Shown: positions 44,736 through 54,716 of the stretch, in pieces | Layout of the letters: the number at the start of each line of letters is the position of its first letter | Position numbering within the stretch: the first letter of the stretch is position 1 | Assembly (NCBI GenBank): GCA_946406115.1 | Contig: OX291551.1 | Span: 496,001 to 560,000, forward strand | Reading direction: 5' to 3' | Length of the DNA stretch: 64,000 nt | From: Apoda limacodes | Lineage: Eukaryota > Arthropoda > Insecta > Lepidoptera > Limacodidae | Program-made: the position numbers and the translations under genes | The notes under the pieces: generated by a model | Databases searched by the model: none | Told to the model about the DNA's origin: nothing | What the model saw: the letters and a program-made list of their open reading frames with translations, nothing else

Positions 44736-44788
44736 AACATTGTACCAAGTCTGCCCCCCCTAGCCCAAAAGCTGGCTACGCCCTTGGT

Positions 44789-45036
44789 GGCTAAGACAAA
44801 GTAACATTCTAAGACAGATGCTTAGCAAGCGTTATGTAATTAAATGCAACAATAAACATAACTGTAGCCCGTTATAATAATCGTTGCTTAGACAAAGTAT
44901 TACATATTGCTAAGACATAGGCTTAGCTTGAATAATGTAATAACAAACACTGCTTAGACACACACACGTTGCTAAGCATGCTCTTATTCTTAGCTAAGCC
45001 CGAGTAACGCATTTCCTTAACTCAGGACAGTCTAAG
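44789..45036. repeat. Cluster of GCTTAGAC/GTCTAAGC words in both orientations
   Basis: Ten or more copies of the core CTTAG or CTAAG in 250 bp: 44791, 44809, 44821, 44886, 44909, 44921, 44952, 44971, 44988, 44993 and 45031. They include the palindromes gctaagacataggcttagc (44908-44926) and cttagctaagc (44988-44998). This looks like a transposon subterminal array; the hAT target site lies at its edge. Confidence 0.75.
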
Positions 45037-45555
45037 CAAATAATGTGTTAATAATAAAAAAACATGAATTCAAATGCTCAAATATTCATGAATTATTTTT
45101 TTCTAGCTGCATACGTCGACTTATGTAAGGCTACAATAGGCAAATAAGAGAGGTGCGAGGGGATAGGAAAATAATTCTATTACATAAGTGCCAACGGTAC
45201 CATCGTCGGTGCGCAACTTAAAACTCGCAATCGACTCGTTTTTTGCTCTTTATGGCATTTGATGATGGCTATTATAAATGGCTTTATGTTTTTGAAAATC
45301 TGGTAAATATGAATAATAGAAGTAGTAAGTGTTAGATTATTGTGCTTTGTGTGATTAATTTTAATAAAAATAAATTTATAAAAAGTTGATCAATTGATAA
45401 AATACATGAATAATGATTGCTTATTTTCATTTATTAATTGAGTGATGTAATCATATTTGTAGTCATTTCAAAGATCAAAAACAGCTCTGTTATAATGTAA
45501 ATATAAATGACATGATTCTGGTGTGCGACCTGACCGCCCCACCCGATCGTGTTGT
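45037..45555. other. Non-coding stretch
   Basis: AT-rich. 45500-45555 becomes GC-rich just before the retroposon. No gene. Confidence 0.45.
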
Positions 45556-45750
45556 TTGTCACTACCCCCGAGAGCGACAACCCAAGCCGAGGCTTCCCCC
45601 GCGGGAAGCCCTTGAGCGTTGGGCGCTATATGGGCTGAGGCTCCTTCAGAGTCTCGCCCCAAAAGTCCGGTGAAGCAGTAATGGCTGCAACAGCCAACTG
45701 CATAGTCAGCTCAGAAAAAAAAAAAAAAAAAAAAAAAAAATTGTCACTAC
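45556..45750 (+). mobile_element. Poly(A)-tailed retroposon with 10-bp target duplication
   Basis: ttgtcactac lies exactly at 45556-45565 and 45741-45750. Between them is a GC-rich body of about 150 bp (cccccgagagcgacaaccca ... ggtgaagcagtaatggctgc) and a run of 26 A (45715-45740). This is the hallmark of target-primed reverse transcription. The body is either a SINE or a 5'-truncated LINE 3' end; no tRNA-like A/B boxes were recognised. Confidence 0.85.
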
Positions 45751-46600
45751 AAATAAAAAGGGTTGGCTCGAAAGAGCCGGCTCTGTTGTGAATTCGAATT
45801 GAAACCTACTGGTTTTATAAACTGTGTTGCGTAATATAATCAATAAAAGTATATAGTGTACAAAATGTGTGAAGTGACATTGCCGAAAAATAATTAGAAA
45901 CCAGTATTTAAAACACTTCAGTTAAGTACAATTGATTATGTAGCTTTTTTGTAAAAGATGATATTTCATTGTGTATTTTTAATTATGTATATTTTGTTAT
46001 AGTATAAATGTTAAATTAATATTACATACGTAATACCTAGCTGAGAGTTTTAGCTCTTTGTGGCATTTGGCTGGACCAGTCATTAAGGTCCTTAAGTACT
46101 TATAATTGTTGTTCTTGCAGTTTGTGAATAGCTTACGAATCTTAGAAATGCTTAAAGGCTTATTTATTTTTGTTTTCACTCGAAACTTAGATTTAATAAG
46201 AGATACTTTATATCTCGTAAAAGTTTTGATAATTTTGTTATTCTAATAAAACATTCAAAAGAGCGTATGCTAGAGAGTTTCTTTGGCCGTTACTTCTCGC
46301 TAGAACGCCACTTTGATTCCGAAACGGTATTAGTTTATAGACATTTCATATCCATTTTTAAAACTTACTGCAGACTTTTATTTATATATCCTATCATCAA
46401 AATACCTACCTACATTATCATATTTATTATATCGTCAAAGCTAAAATAAGTATTATATAGAATTCTCCAAGTAATACTTTCAGAAGTATTACTTAGGACA
46501 TTACTTAGAAACGACTATTAATCCGGGCCTAAGTTTATTGTTTAACTTTTCAACTTTTTCTTCTAGACCTACTTATAAATTTCGATTGCTGTTCGATCGT
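45751..46600. other. AT-rich non-coding stretch
   Basis: Short open frames only (for example 46267-46449); no motif. Confidence 0.5.
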
Positions 46601-46609
46601 ATAGTTCTG

Positions 46610-46880
46610 AAATAATAATAGCGGCGGCATGTCGGGGAGGTCGGCAGTTCGAAACCCGACACCCGACACACGACAACACGCGCTGCTCTGTATTTGAAAA
46701 GTTCAGTGTAGACTTTAGTGAAAGTGCATGACTGTAGATATAAAATGTAGATACCTGTGGGCCGCGTCGGCGAGCAAGCGGCGCGCAGCAGCCGTTGCAG
46801 CCGCGGAGCCGGGTAGTGCAGCCGGTGCAGACGCGCAGCCGGGTAGTGCAGCCAGCCACAACCGCGCTGTAACAACCACG
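46610..46880. other. GC-rich patch with duplicated cagccgggtagtgcagcc
   Basis: agccgggtagtgcagcc occurs twice (46807-46823 and 46836-46852) in an 80-bp GC-rich run. Open frames on both strands are alanine- and arginine-rich with no domain. Could be a first exon or CpG island, but nothing proves it. Confidence 0.35.
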
Positions 46881-47116
46881 GACATTACCAACACACCTGC
46901 TATATACTTTCTACACTTTTATATACAATTGTTATATTTGGATACAATAATATACTTTCGCCTGAGTACAAACTTGGAAATAAACAATAACAAATATCTG
47001 TCACATACGAGTATTAGGAAAATAATAAATAACTAGAACTACTTTATTTCATATTTGGTTAAATAAGACTACTTTTAAAACTTTCAAAATTTTTAAGCTC
47101 ATGATGTTTAAATTTT

Positions 47117-47235
47117 TGTTTATCTCTACTACCTACGTTTATCTCTACTACCTACGTTTATCTCTACTACCTACGTTTATCTCTACTACCTACGTTTATC
47201 CCTACTACGTACATTTACCCCTACTAGCTAGGTTT
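47117..47235. repeat. 19-bp minisatellite (about 6 copies)
   Basis: Unit tttatctctactacctacg; the last two copies drift (atccctactacgtac, acccctactagctag). Confidence 0.93.
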
Positions 47236-48107
47236 ATTTAATAACTTTTACATATGACTAACGATGTATTAATAATAATTATATTTTAGAATAATCTAGT
47301 TTTTACTCTATTTTATTAATTTGTGTTATTTTTTAGGTTCTTGTTATTTTATAAATAGATAAATATCTGTATGTATGTCTCAATCTGCAGGCCCCTCTTG
47401 TCTTGTCTCGTCTTGTCCAAACGAACAACAAAGGTGTTGGGTGAGTTCAATGTTCATATTGCTCTCAAGCGCGTTTTTTTAATGGTTAGTGTGGACTAAA
47501 TGTGCACTGTGTACTTTCAGATCAAGCTGACCCAATTTTGGCCTTGCCAGCACATGTTCAGTCAATAGTTTCTTCTTCACGGCCTTGCTGGTAAATACTT
47601 TCAGATCTAAAATCGACAACACCAGTTGTAAAAAGCATCCCTCTCGGTGCGCGTAGGTACACTAGTACACTTGTACACTTGTACACTTGTATAGTTGTAG
47701 CTAAACATTTGTATAGCAAAATTTACAAAGCCATAAATAGAAGAAAAGAAGAAGGAAAATATTTATTTGAAAACAATAGCAGCTATTACATAGAATAAGA
47801 CAGTGTAACACTAAAAATAAAAATAATCTACATTGCGCTACTTATTTTCAAAAAAGATATAGTTTAGTATAAAAAAACAGACCTGATTTTCAGTAGGAGC
47901 CTTCTGAATTGGCGTCGAACCACCAAAACGGAACACGCATTACAATATACAATAAATAGAACATCACAAATTACACATAAGGTATATATCCAACTAACTA
48001 AATTAAACTTAACCCTAACTATTAAAAGTCTTATTTCAACCTATTAAGACTAACCATAAAAACCAGTTTTAACGCAGCCCATGTGAGCTGGCAACATTCA
48101 CATTTAC
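47236..48107. other. Non-coding stretch
   Basis: A 10-bp repeat gtacacttgt (about four copies) at 47659-47700 and a cttgtctcgtcttgtcc run at 47400-47417. No gene. Confidence 0.5.
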
Positions 48108-48140
48108 TTTCTATCTCTATTATAGTAATAGAGATAGAAA
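48108..48140. other. Perfect 15-bp stem hairpin
   Basis: tttctatctctatta and its exact complement taatagagatagaaa are separated by tag. A 70-codon frame (48083-48295) runs through it and continues lysine-rich; I see no domain and do not call a gene. Confidence 0.8.
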
Positions 48141-48572
48141 TTCTCTATTTTGTGAAAGAAAATCTTGAATTAAAACTTAAAATTAAGCTAAATGAAATAG
48201 AACTGCATAAATGTTTATATTCAGTTACGAGCAAAGTGAAAAAGTACAGATCAAAAGTGAAAGCACGGAGAAACATAATACCTATACAGCGTTAAGAACG
48301 CGCAATTGAGCAGTTTTAACTTAAAAGAATCTGATTCATGAATGGCCTCTACTCGCCCAGTGCAGAATGAGGTAAGAATTTCAAGGTATGTTTTACTTAA
48401 AAATATTACGATTTCCTTTCTTTTCTTCTTCTACTTTTAATTTTGTTGATAGATATACACTTTTGTCTGAAAAAAAAAAATCGGTGCCGTGGTGTTAATT
48501 CAAAATCACTTTATAAAAATAATTTGTTAGATTCTTGTACAGGTTGTTAACAGGGTGACCCTCTCGGACCAG

Positions 48573-48661
48573 CTATTTCTAGTTTAGCTATCCATCCTAT
48601 AATTTCTAGTTTAGCTATCCATCCTATAATTTCTAGTTTAGCTATCCATCCTATAATTTCG
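48573..48661. repeat. 28-bp tandem repeat (3 copies)
   Basis: tttctagtttagctatccat + cctataat, copies identical. Confidence 0.95.
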
Positions 48662-48885
48662 ACCCTTAATTTCAAAATTAAATATATGGTATTTAGGTGA
48701 TGGTACACTAGATGGGAATCACTCAGTGGGTATTCACTGTACTTTAGGATCTAAAAACCTTAGTAGACAAATTTTATTCAATTGGTTTGGATCTTAATTT
48801 TTCTAAATGTGAATCCTAATGGATCCCTATCATCGAAAGAAAAAACTAATAAGTAAGTTATTTTTTAATAATGCTTAAGTTTTTC

Positions 48886-48943
48886 AGTCACTCCACCTTC
48901 TGGGTGCCCCGACTGGTCACTCCGCCTTCTGGGTGCCCCGACT
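48886..48943. repeat. 29-bp tandem duplication
   Basis: agtcactccaccttctgggt + gccccgact, then ggtcactccgccttctgggt + gccccgact. Confidence 0.92.
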
Positions 48944-49225
48944 TTAGAAGAGGCACTACCACCTTTTACTGACGAACAGTAGAACTTCTGAACTATTAAC
49001 AAAAATTCATTCACACGTAGCTTTTCATATCATTCGGTTTTGTCTGTTTGTACCTAAATTTAAATATTTTTTCGCTGCAGTCCTTTTTGGACTAAGATGA
49101 CACTCTTGAGCACCTTAGACGACGCTACTAAAAATATTTTATAACACGAAGTCCGAATTGCTCCCTTTTCGACAATTCATGGTGCCAAGCCTCTTTACCA
49201 ATCATTGAAAAATTAGTATTCTTCT

Positions 49226-49513
49226 TTGCCAGCCTTTCTGTCTTCCGTCCATGCTACGGCAGATTTGTACCACAGAATAGTTTACCCTTCTATAGGCAAT
49301 ATGCCTAATACTTATACAACAAAGCTAGGCATGCGTGGTCAATCGCCTGCCCAAATGACTCTTTTACAATTATACTTTGTTTACAGAGACAATGAGACGA
49401 ACCAAAAATCCCTTTTAAATTTTTGTACTGAAATCAGAGACCAGGCTCGCCTCCTTGCCTTACCACTGGCTGCAGGTGATTTCTTCGACAAATATTGGGA
49501 CTTTTATGGATAA
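49226..49513 (+). other. Unrecognised open frame (95 codons)
   Basis: Contains NMPNTYTTKLGMRGQSPAQM, then LLQLYFVYRDNE and a closing FDKYWDFYG. The regular composition and aromatic-rich ends look like real former protein, but I cannot name the family. It may be part of the same decayed element as 49715-49945, which lies 200 bp downstream on the same strand. Confidence 0.35.
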
Positions 49514-49714
49514 TTTAAGGTTTTTCATTGTAATAGGTCTACGTCTCTTTATATCCAAAACTAAGACTCATAACTGTCATTGTGGGGTCCTAGTTGGTCA
49601 TTTGGGTCACCATGGCCTTTCTTACACGTCCTGCGTTTTTCAATTTAATGAAGTCGTGGGAAGTCGCTGTTGTGGGATGCTACCCTAGCTCCTTTCCATC
49701 TTCAGGGCCGCGGG

Positions 49715-49945
49715 TGCTTCAGCAAAATTTGCCGAGGCATCCAAGCGGAGGACATATGCAATAATTGGTGATGGCTATATCCCCTGGGGTCCTGAAGCAA
49801 ATAAGTTTGTAAAAGAGATGTGTAAACGTTTGATTTAGGTTACAGGAGACCCAAAAGCTGGTACTTACCTTTGCCAGCGAATAAGTTTGACTATTCAACA
49901 AGGTAACGTCGGCAGTTGTTTGGGTACCGCAGACAGTTTTTCTTA
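49715..49945 (+). pseudogene. LINE ORF2 C-terminal tail (probable)
   Basis: Reads AKFAEASKRRTYAIIGDGYI, then PWGPEANKFVKEMCKRL, a stop, and TYLCQRISLTIQQGNVGSCL. Many invertebrate non-LTR ORF2 proteins close with this pattern (WGPEA...K, then QRIS.AIQ.GN). It has one internal stop, and no RT is adjacent. Clade not determined. Confidence 0.5.
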
Positions 49946-50082
49946 AAATTTTTTTTTAATTAGTTAGCATATTTTATTTTAATTAGTTTAATTTTAAACA
50001 TGTATTATAATTATACTAAAATAAATACCTTCTCTCTCAGTCGGAACTGAGTTATACAATATTTTGTTTATTTATTTTTTAC

Positions 50083-50261
50083 CACTAAGGTAGCAAACAA
50101 GCTTACGATCCACCCGATGGTAAGCGGTCACCGCAGACTATGGACGCTTGCAACACCTGAGGCATCACTCGCGCGTTACCAATCCTTCAAAAATCTAATA
50201 ACTTCTTTCTTCATTCTTCCTTAGAGAAAAACTTGGCAGGGAGTTTATTCCACAACCTAAG
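50083..50261 (-). mobile_element. Jockey-like LINE 3' end, reverse strand
   Basis: accactaaggtagcaaacaa, gatggtaagcggtcacc and gcatcactcgcgcgtt are the reverse of the 3' UTR at 21870-21985. It is cut at 50262 by the neighbouring LTR. Confidence 0.85.
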
Positions 50262-50747
50262 TGTTGTACAATCCTTGTACGTAATTGCTGCTACCAAAAA
50301 TGTCCTGTTTTGACTAACCTTATGTGACTGCCAGTCTCGACGGGAAGTGGTGACGGTCAGTCTGTTCTATCGTCGGTTAGGGGAGCCTAGCTCTTGGGAG
50401 GAACAAGTTCAACCTTATCTAAAATTAGAGGATATTGTTGCTAAGGGAGTAGAGGTAAATTAATAGAAAAAATGTGTAGTGTCATCCGGGCGTCGCGATG
50501 CTATTTTATGTTTCGAACACAACGAGCTAGTTCAGACTAGCCAGAATGCCCCTTGTATACTTGCAATTAAGTCCCTTAAAAAATGTTCAATAAATTCACT
50601 AAAACTCTTAATCTATATATCCACTAAACACGAGTCGATAACACGAATTGGTATTTCCAATCGATCAAGAGGGTATACTGATTACGCGGATGTGTGTGTC
50701 GCCGTGTCCTACCATTCTAGAGCTAATTTGCACACCGGCCGTGAGCC
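50262..50747 (-). repeat. LTR (3' copy of reverse-strand element)
   Basis: tgttgtacaatccttgtacg (plus strand) through ggccgtgagcc matches 52113-52808 nearly base for base, e.g. agttttgactaacc/cctgttttgactaacc, tgtgactgccagtctcga and gatattgttgctaagggagt. Divergence is low to moderate. The plus-strand open frame here is antisense to the LTR and is not a gene. Confidence 0.85.
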
Positions 50748-50799
50748 CTCCACAACAACTCCCCTCTCACCGTAAAGGGTGGGGGAAACAACCTTACCG

Positions 50800-51642
50800 G
50801 TCTATCTGTGGCTTGTTTCAACGGCGGCGGGATGCAAATGATAGGGTGGTGGGGACCACCAGAATCACTACACACAGTGACCGTGGAGGGACACTGAGCG
50901 ACCACGTGGTCTGCTCCAAGGCACCTATAGCACCATCGTCACGTGCGCACAATGTTGCATTGACCCGTGGGATGCAAATTTGGGACACTCCGCGATCCAG
51001 TAGTCACTGCAGCAGCACAAAACCGCCCACCTCCTTGAGGTTTAGGCAGCCGTCTGCGCAACTGCATCGGTGGTGGCCTAGTCCTAACGTACGAGGCGGA
51101 GGGGTCGGCGAGAGTGAAGTTATCCGCTTGACGACACTCCTCTTCCAAAAAACCTATCAAATTTGTAAATTTGGGGAATGGTGTTTCGGAGTCTCCCCCG
51201 TTAGAGCACTCAAACTGGCTCCTCACGTCTACTGGCAACTTACCTTAGACTATGTGGAGGAGCAGAAAAGACCACTCCTCTACCTTCCGGTGGCCTAAAG
51301 CCTTTAACACGTTTTTCGCAACTAACAGGACGTTAAGAAACCCAATCAATAGGTTCATAGGATCATTAGCTTACATCCATTACCTTGAATACAAGTTTTT
51401 ACCGGCTCTTTTTGGTAGAAATTAATATTGCTTACATTGTATTAACGATTCAAAAGTGTTCTTAGAAACCTATTTGAATAAATATTGTTTGATTTGTAGG
51501 TCTGGCTTAGTACCTCCATTCGGTCATTAATATTTTCCGACCGCACATTTAACGCCCGATTCCTGTCCGGTCTCCCTATATTGAGCTTAGCCGACGCTAA
51601 CCATCTAAGCACATCTAAAACTCTCGCCCTTGGTTTCGACAT
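50800..51642 (-). pseudogene. gag remnant of the reverse-strand LTR element
   Basis: The reverse strand starts at an ATG at 51640-51642 with MSKPRARVLDVLRWLASAKL and soon loses frame. Further on (51238-50939) it gives MPVDVRSQFECSN, then KFTNLIGFLEEECRQADNF, like the DUF1759 region of BEL/Pao gag, and a decayed cysteine region near 50960-50990. There is no pol, so the element is internally deleted and relied on helpers. The family call is tentative. Confidence 0.55.
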
Positions 51643-52096
51643 GGTTAGCGATTACAATAGCACACAAAAAAAATCAAAAGAAACAAAGTTAAAAAAACTA
51701 TTGGCTAAATAACCAAACGCACGTAACCCTAAATTCAAAACAAAAATACACAAATAAATTAACAACAAATAAACAAAAGCGCGCGGAACCCTTAGCTGTT
51801 CTAGCCGAACGCTTATCTCTTATCGCTAATAATATATACCTAACTTAATAAGAAAAAAATAATTCAATCAAATAACTAGTTACTAAAATAAACAACCAAG
51901 CTTAGGTGAGTTATTTACCGATACCGATAACTTACAGATTAAAATAAATATATTGCATATAGGCACGGACGGAACCCTATACGGTTCTAACCGAACGCTC
52001 GTCAAACACTAGAACTATTAATAAACAATTTATCAACCTGAACAACCCAACAACTATCGACGCATAAGGTTAGTCAGAACCGATGGACCGGCATCC
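51643..52096 (-). other. Leader of the reverse-strand LTR element
   Basis: AT-rich leader. A motif gcgttcgg(t/c)tagaac...gggttccg on the reverse strand occurs twice, near 52005-51965 and 51812-51780. Confidence 0.5.
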
Positions 52097-52112
52097 ACGC
52101 TCTGGATACCAA
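52097..52112 (-). other. Primer-binding-site-like sequence
   Basis: On the reverse strand ttggtatccagagcgt directly follows the LTR end ...tgtacaaca. TGG at the LTR edge is the usual start of a tRNA-complementary primer site. I cannot name the tRNA. Confidence 0.5.
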
Positions 52113-52808
52113 TGTTGTACAGTGTGTGTACGTAATTGATGCTACCAAAATGTCCAGTTTTGACTAACCTTATGTGACTGCCAGTCTCGATGGGAAGGGG
52201 TGACGGTCAGTCTGTTCTATCTTCGGTAAGGGGGGCCTAGCTCATGGGAGGAACAAGTTCAACCTTATTTAAAAAAAAAACAGCCATCACGGGACGCCTG
52301 GCAGATGTGAAACATTGAAATTATGTTGTACATATATGTAGCATACTGTATATATATAGCGTGGCGACGCGTCGCCAAAGCCGCGCAGTCGCTTGCGCAT
52401 GGTGACTCATCGCCACACCGTACACAATACTACATATAGACGCATGCCGTGGCGACGCTAACAATCCTGTTTAACCCGCGCCTATAGATGTTTCACATCA
52501 ATTAGAGGATATTGTTGCTAAGGGAGTAGAGGTAAATTAACAGAAAAAAGTGTAGTGTCATCAGGGCGTCGCGGCGCTATCTCACGTTCCAAACTGGCCC
52601 TAGCCAGAATGTCCCTTGTACAGTTGCACTTCAGTCCTTTCAAATGTTCAATAACTTCACTAAAACTCTTAATCTATATATCCACCAAACACGTGTCGAT
52701 ACCACAAATTGGTATTTTCAATCGACCACGAGGACATACTGAGTACGCGGATGTGTGTGTCGCCGTGTCCGACCATTCTAGAACTAATTTGCACTCCGGC
52801 CGTGAGCC
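52113..52808 (-). repeat. LTR (5' copy), carrying a 226-bp insertion
   Basis: Partner of 50262-50747. It is interrupted at 52275-52500, after an A-run, by DNA absent from the other LTR. That insert has gatgtgaaacat (52304-52315) and its perfect complement atgtttcacatc (52488-52499) near its ends, plus inner gtggcgacgc copies, so it looks like a small MITE. Confidence 0.82.
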
Positions 52809-52844
52809 GGCGCACGGTCAATGTCGTACAAAGTGAAAGCGTGA

Positions 52845-53028
52845 ATAAATCAACCATCTTGATAGGCTCTCCCAGTATAAACACACCTGGAACATTGTCT
52901 CGTCCCTTGCATGACCTAAATACCATCATCTCTGTTTTTCTGGTGATATATACTAAATCGTGATTGTTAGCATATTCCTTACACAAGGATATAAGCTGTC
53001 TTAACTCTTTGATTGTTGGACTTGTAAG
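52845..53028 (-). pseudogene. LINE RT fragment, downstream half
   Basis: The reverse strand gives TLTSPTIKELRQLISLCKEY, then TRKTEMMVFRSCKG and GEPIKMVDLF, the segment that follows the catalytic box in LINE RTs. Its upstream half is at 58960-59930, beyond the Gypsy element. Confidence 0.75.
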
Positions 53029-53300
53029 TGTTAATTGTCACGTAAATATTTAGAAACTAAATAAGGAAATTAAATAATAAGCAAATTCACAAGGTTTAAC
53101 TGCAGCCTTGTAATTTGCCACATAAACAAATATAACCACGTAGTACACGTTCTAATACCAACAGTTTAATTATTAGTTAGAAATACATTAAGTTGCCAGT
53201 ATTCCAAACCTACACTCCTGTAACGTATAAGATATATATATTATTGTACTTTATTTATACAAAATATGTTCAAATAGTATCTGGAAAGTTGAGAATAATT
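53029..53300 (+). repeat. Gypsy 5' LTR (approximate)
   Basis: The right part matches the 3' LTR end at 58893-58951. The left part is too diverged or indel-rich for me to align by eye, so the limits are set by the target duplication and the last shared word (ataattt). Confidence 0.55.
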
Positions 53301-53329
53301 TCGTACAAACCTACTGCAGAAAATAACAA

Positions 53330-54064
53330 GTGTGACCCTGACAAGGAACAAGGAGCAACCTTCACGAGCCCGACAAGGAGCAAGTTGAAACCTGTACAAT
53401 CCCAACAAGGAGTCAAGCAAAATAGATGGCAGTACAAACTCCAGTAAGGTTAGCAGCAAAAAGCAGCGGCAACAAGGATGACCTGGCAACAATATCCTTG
53501 ACAGCAAGGTTCATCAGAGCAGAAGCAGCACTAATTCCGCAAAAGATCAGTGACGAACAACAATTCCACTTGGCATTGATTCTTGGCTTGACATGGAACT
53601 AGGAGACCAGAAGCCGTCGCAACTATTGCTACTCATGAGAGACCTTACTGGTAGCAAAATAAGTGAAGAAACGCTGATAATTCTGTGGCAAGGATGATTA
53701 CACACAACCGTACGAGCGTAATAGCGTCAACAGAGACAAAGAATGTGCGAAAACCATACAAATAGCTCAAATATCAAGAAAGGAGAAAAGCAGCAACACA
53801 CAGGCATCAGAATTAGCCTTAATTCTAGCAGAAGTCGCCAAGCTGAATTTGAGAGTATCCGAAATAGAACAGAAAAGAAGACCGATGTTTCGTGAGCAAC
53901 GCAGATATCATCAAAATTCTCGATCAAGATATAGGGGAAGTTCAGCGTCAAGATCCAAGAACGGCATATGTTTCTATCACAGAAGATACGGCAAGAAATC
54001 GTACAAGTGCAAGCAACCATGCAGCTGGAAGGCGGAAACAAAAGAAGAGCAAGAAGAAAACTAG
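53330..54064 (+). pseudogene. Gypsy gag remnant
   Basis: No continuous frame, but the C-terminal signature is clear at about 53960-54040: GICFYHRRYGKKSYKCKQPC, then SWK, the cysteine/histidine close of gag in the CsRn1/Kabuki-like Gypsy group. The upstream part contains repeated gacaaggaacaagga-like words (53338-53420) that blur the reading. Confidence 0.65.
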
Positions 54065-54079
54065 GACAGGTGCAGTCGA

Positions 54080-54192
54080 CGGCGGGCAACTGTACAAAGA
54101 TAAGCAACAACCGCCTCATAGCCGCCGTTAGTCAAGCGATCATAGGCGCGGATTTTATAAGACATTACAATTTATTAGTCGACTTAGCAAAT
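54080..54192 (+). pseudogene. Gypsy protease remnant
   Basis: Reads AVSQAIIGADFIRHYNLLVD, then LANRRLI, the C-terminal strand of retropepsin (IGADF) that leads into the Pro-RT linker. The active-site DTG portion is not readable upstream. Confidence 0.65.
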
Positions 54193-54645
54193 CGCCGGCT
54201 CATTGTCCAAGCAACTAGGTTACAAGTATCAGCTAATAAGCACGGTATCTGCGAACTATCCCTACTATGATTTACTAAGTCGTTTTCCTGATATAACAAA
54301 GTCAGTGTGCTTTAAGGAACTGTCGCGTCATTCGGTAGGACATCACATAGTAACCGACGGAGCAGCCGTTTGTGCGAAAGCCAGACCACTGCCAAGGAAA
54401 GGTATAAAGCATTAATAATCGCCGGCTCATTGACCAAGCAACTAGGTTACAAGTATCAGCTAATAAGCACGGTATCTGCGGACCATCCCTTCTATGATTT
54501 ACTAAGTAGTTTTCCTGATATAACAAAGTCAGTGTGCTTTAAGGAACTGTCGCGTTATTCGGTAGGGCATCACATAGTAACCGACGGAGCAGCCGTTTGT
54601 GCGAAAGCCAGACTACTGCCAAGGAAAGGTATAAAGCATTAATAA
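54193..54645 (+). repeat. Tandem duplication (about 226 bp) in the Pro-RT linker
   Basis: cgccggctcattgtccaagc and everything to aggtataaagcattaat is repeated from 54420, with a few changes (cgt/agt, cattcgg/tattcgg). Both copies encode HHIVTDGAA and a PLPRKG motif, the linker just before RT. A shorter echo, ggtataaagcatta, follows at 54646-54670. Confidence 0.92.
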
Positions 54646-54716
54646 AGGTATAAAGCATTATAAAGCATTAGTAAAGGAATTTCAAATAATGCAAGAAATG
54701 GGAATTTGTAGGCCAT

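Larger units (their letters stand above)
39538..44787 (+). mobile_element. hAT DNA transposon, 5.2 kb, with nested insertions
   Basis: The left end, gccatcggcgccggcagaaa, and the right end, whose complement reads ccaagggcgtagccagcttt, align as imperfect inverted repeats over about 38 bp. Flanks are aggctaag (39530-39537) and tggctaag (44788-44795), a 7-of-8 match that fits the 8-bp target duplication of hAT elements. Inside are a broken transposase, a CR1 tail, an LTR-like fragment, a MITE and a Helitron end, so the element is old. The long 5' untranslated part (39580-40480) contains repeated gttccgagt words near 40095 and 40133. Confidence 0.75.

Noticed and set aside
46640..46665. tRNA-like phrase cagttcgaaacccgac
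   Set aside because: It resembles a T-arm, but no acceptor stem, anticodon arm or D-arm could be built around it.
46569..46875. Two reverse frames of 96-100 codons rich in Cys and Arg
   Set aside because: They overlap in different phases over a GC-rich duplicated patch and have no domain.
50648..51298. 216-codon plus-strand open frame, the longest without a transposon motif
   Set aside because: It is antisense to the LTR and gag remnant of the reverse-strand element, which explain the sequence; its residues show no domain.
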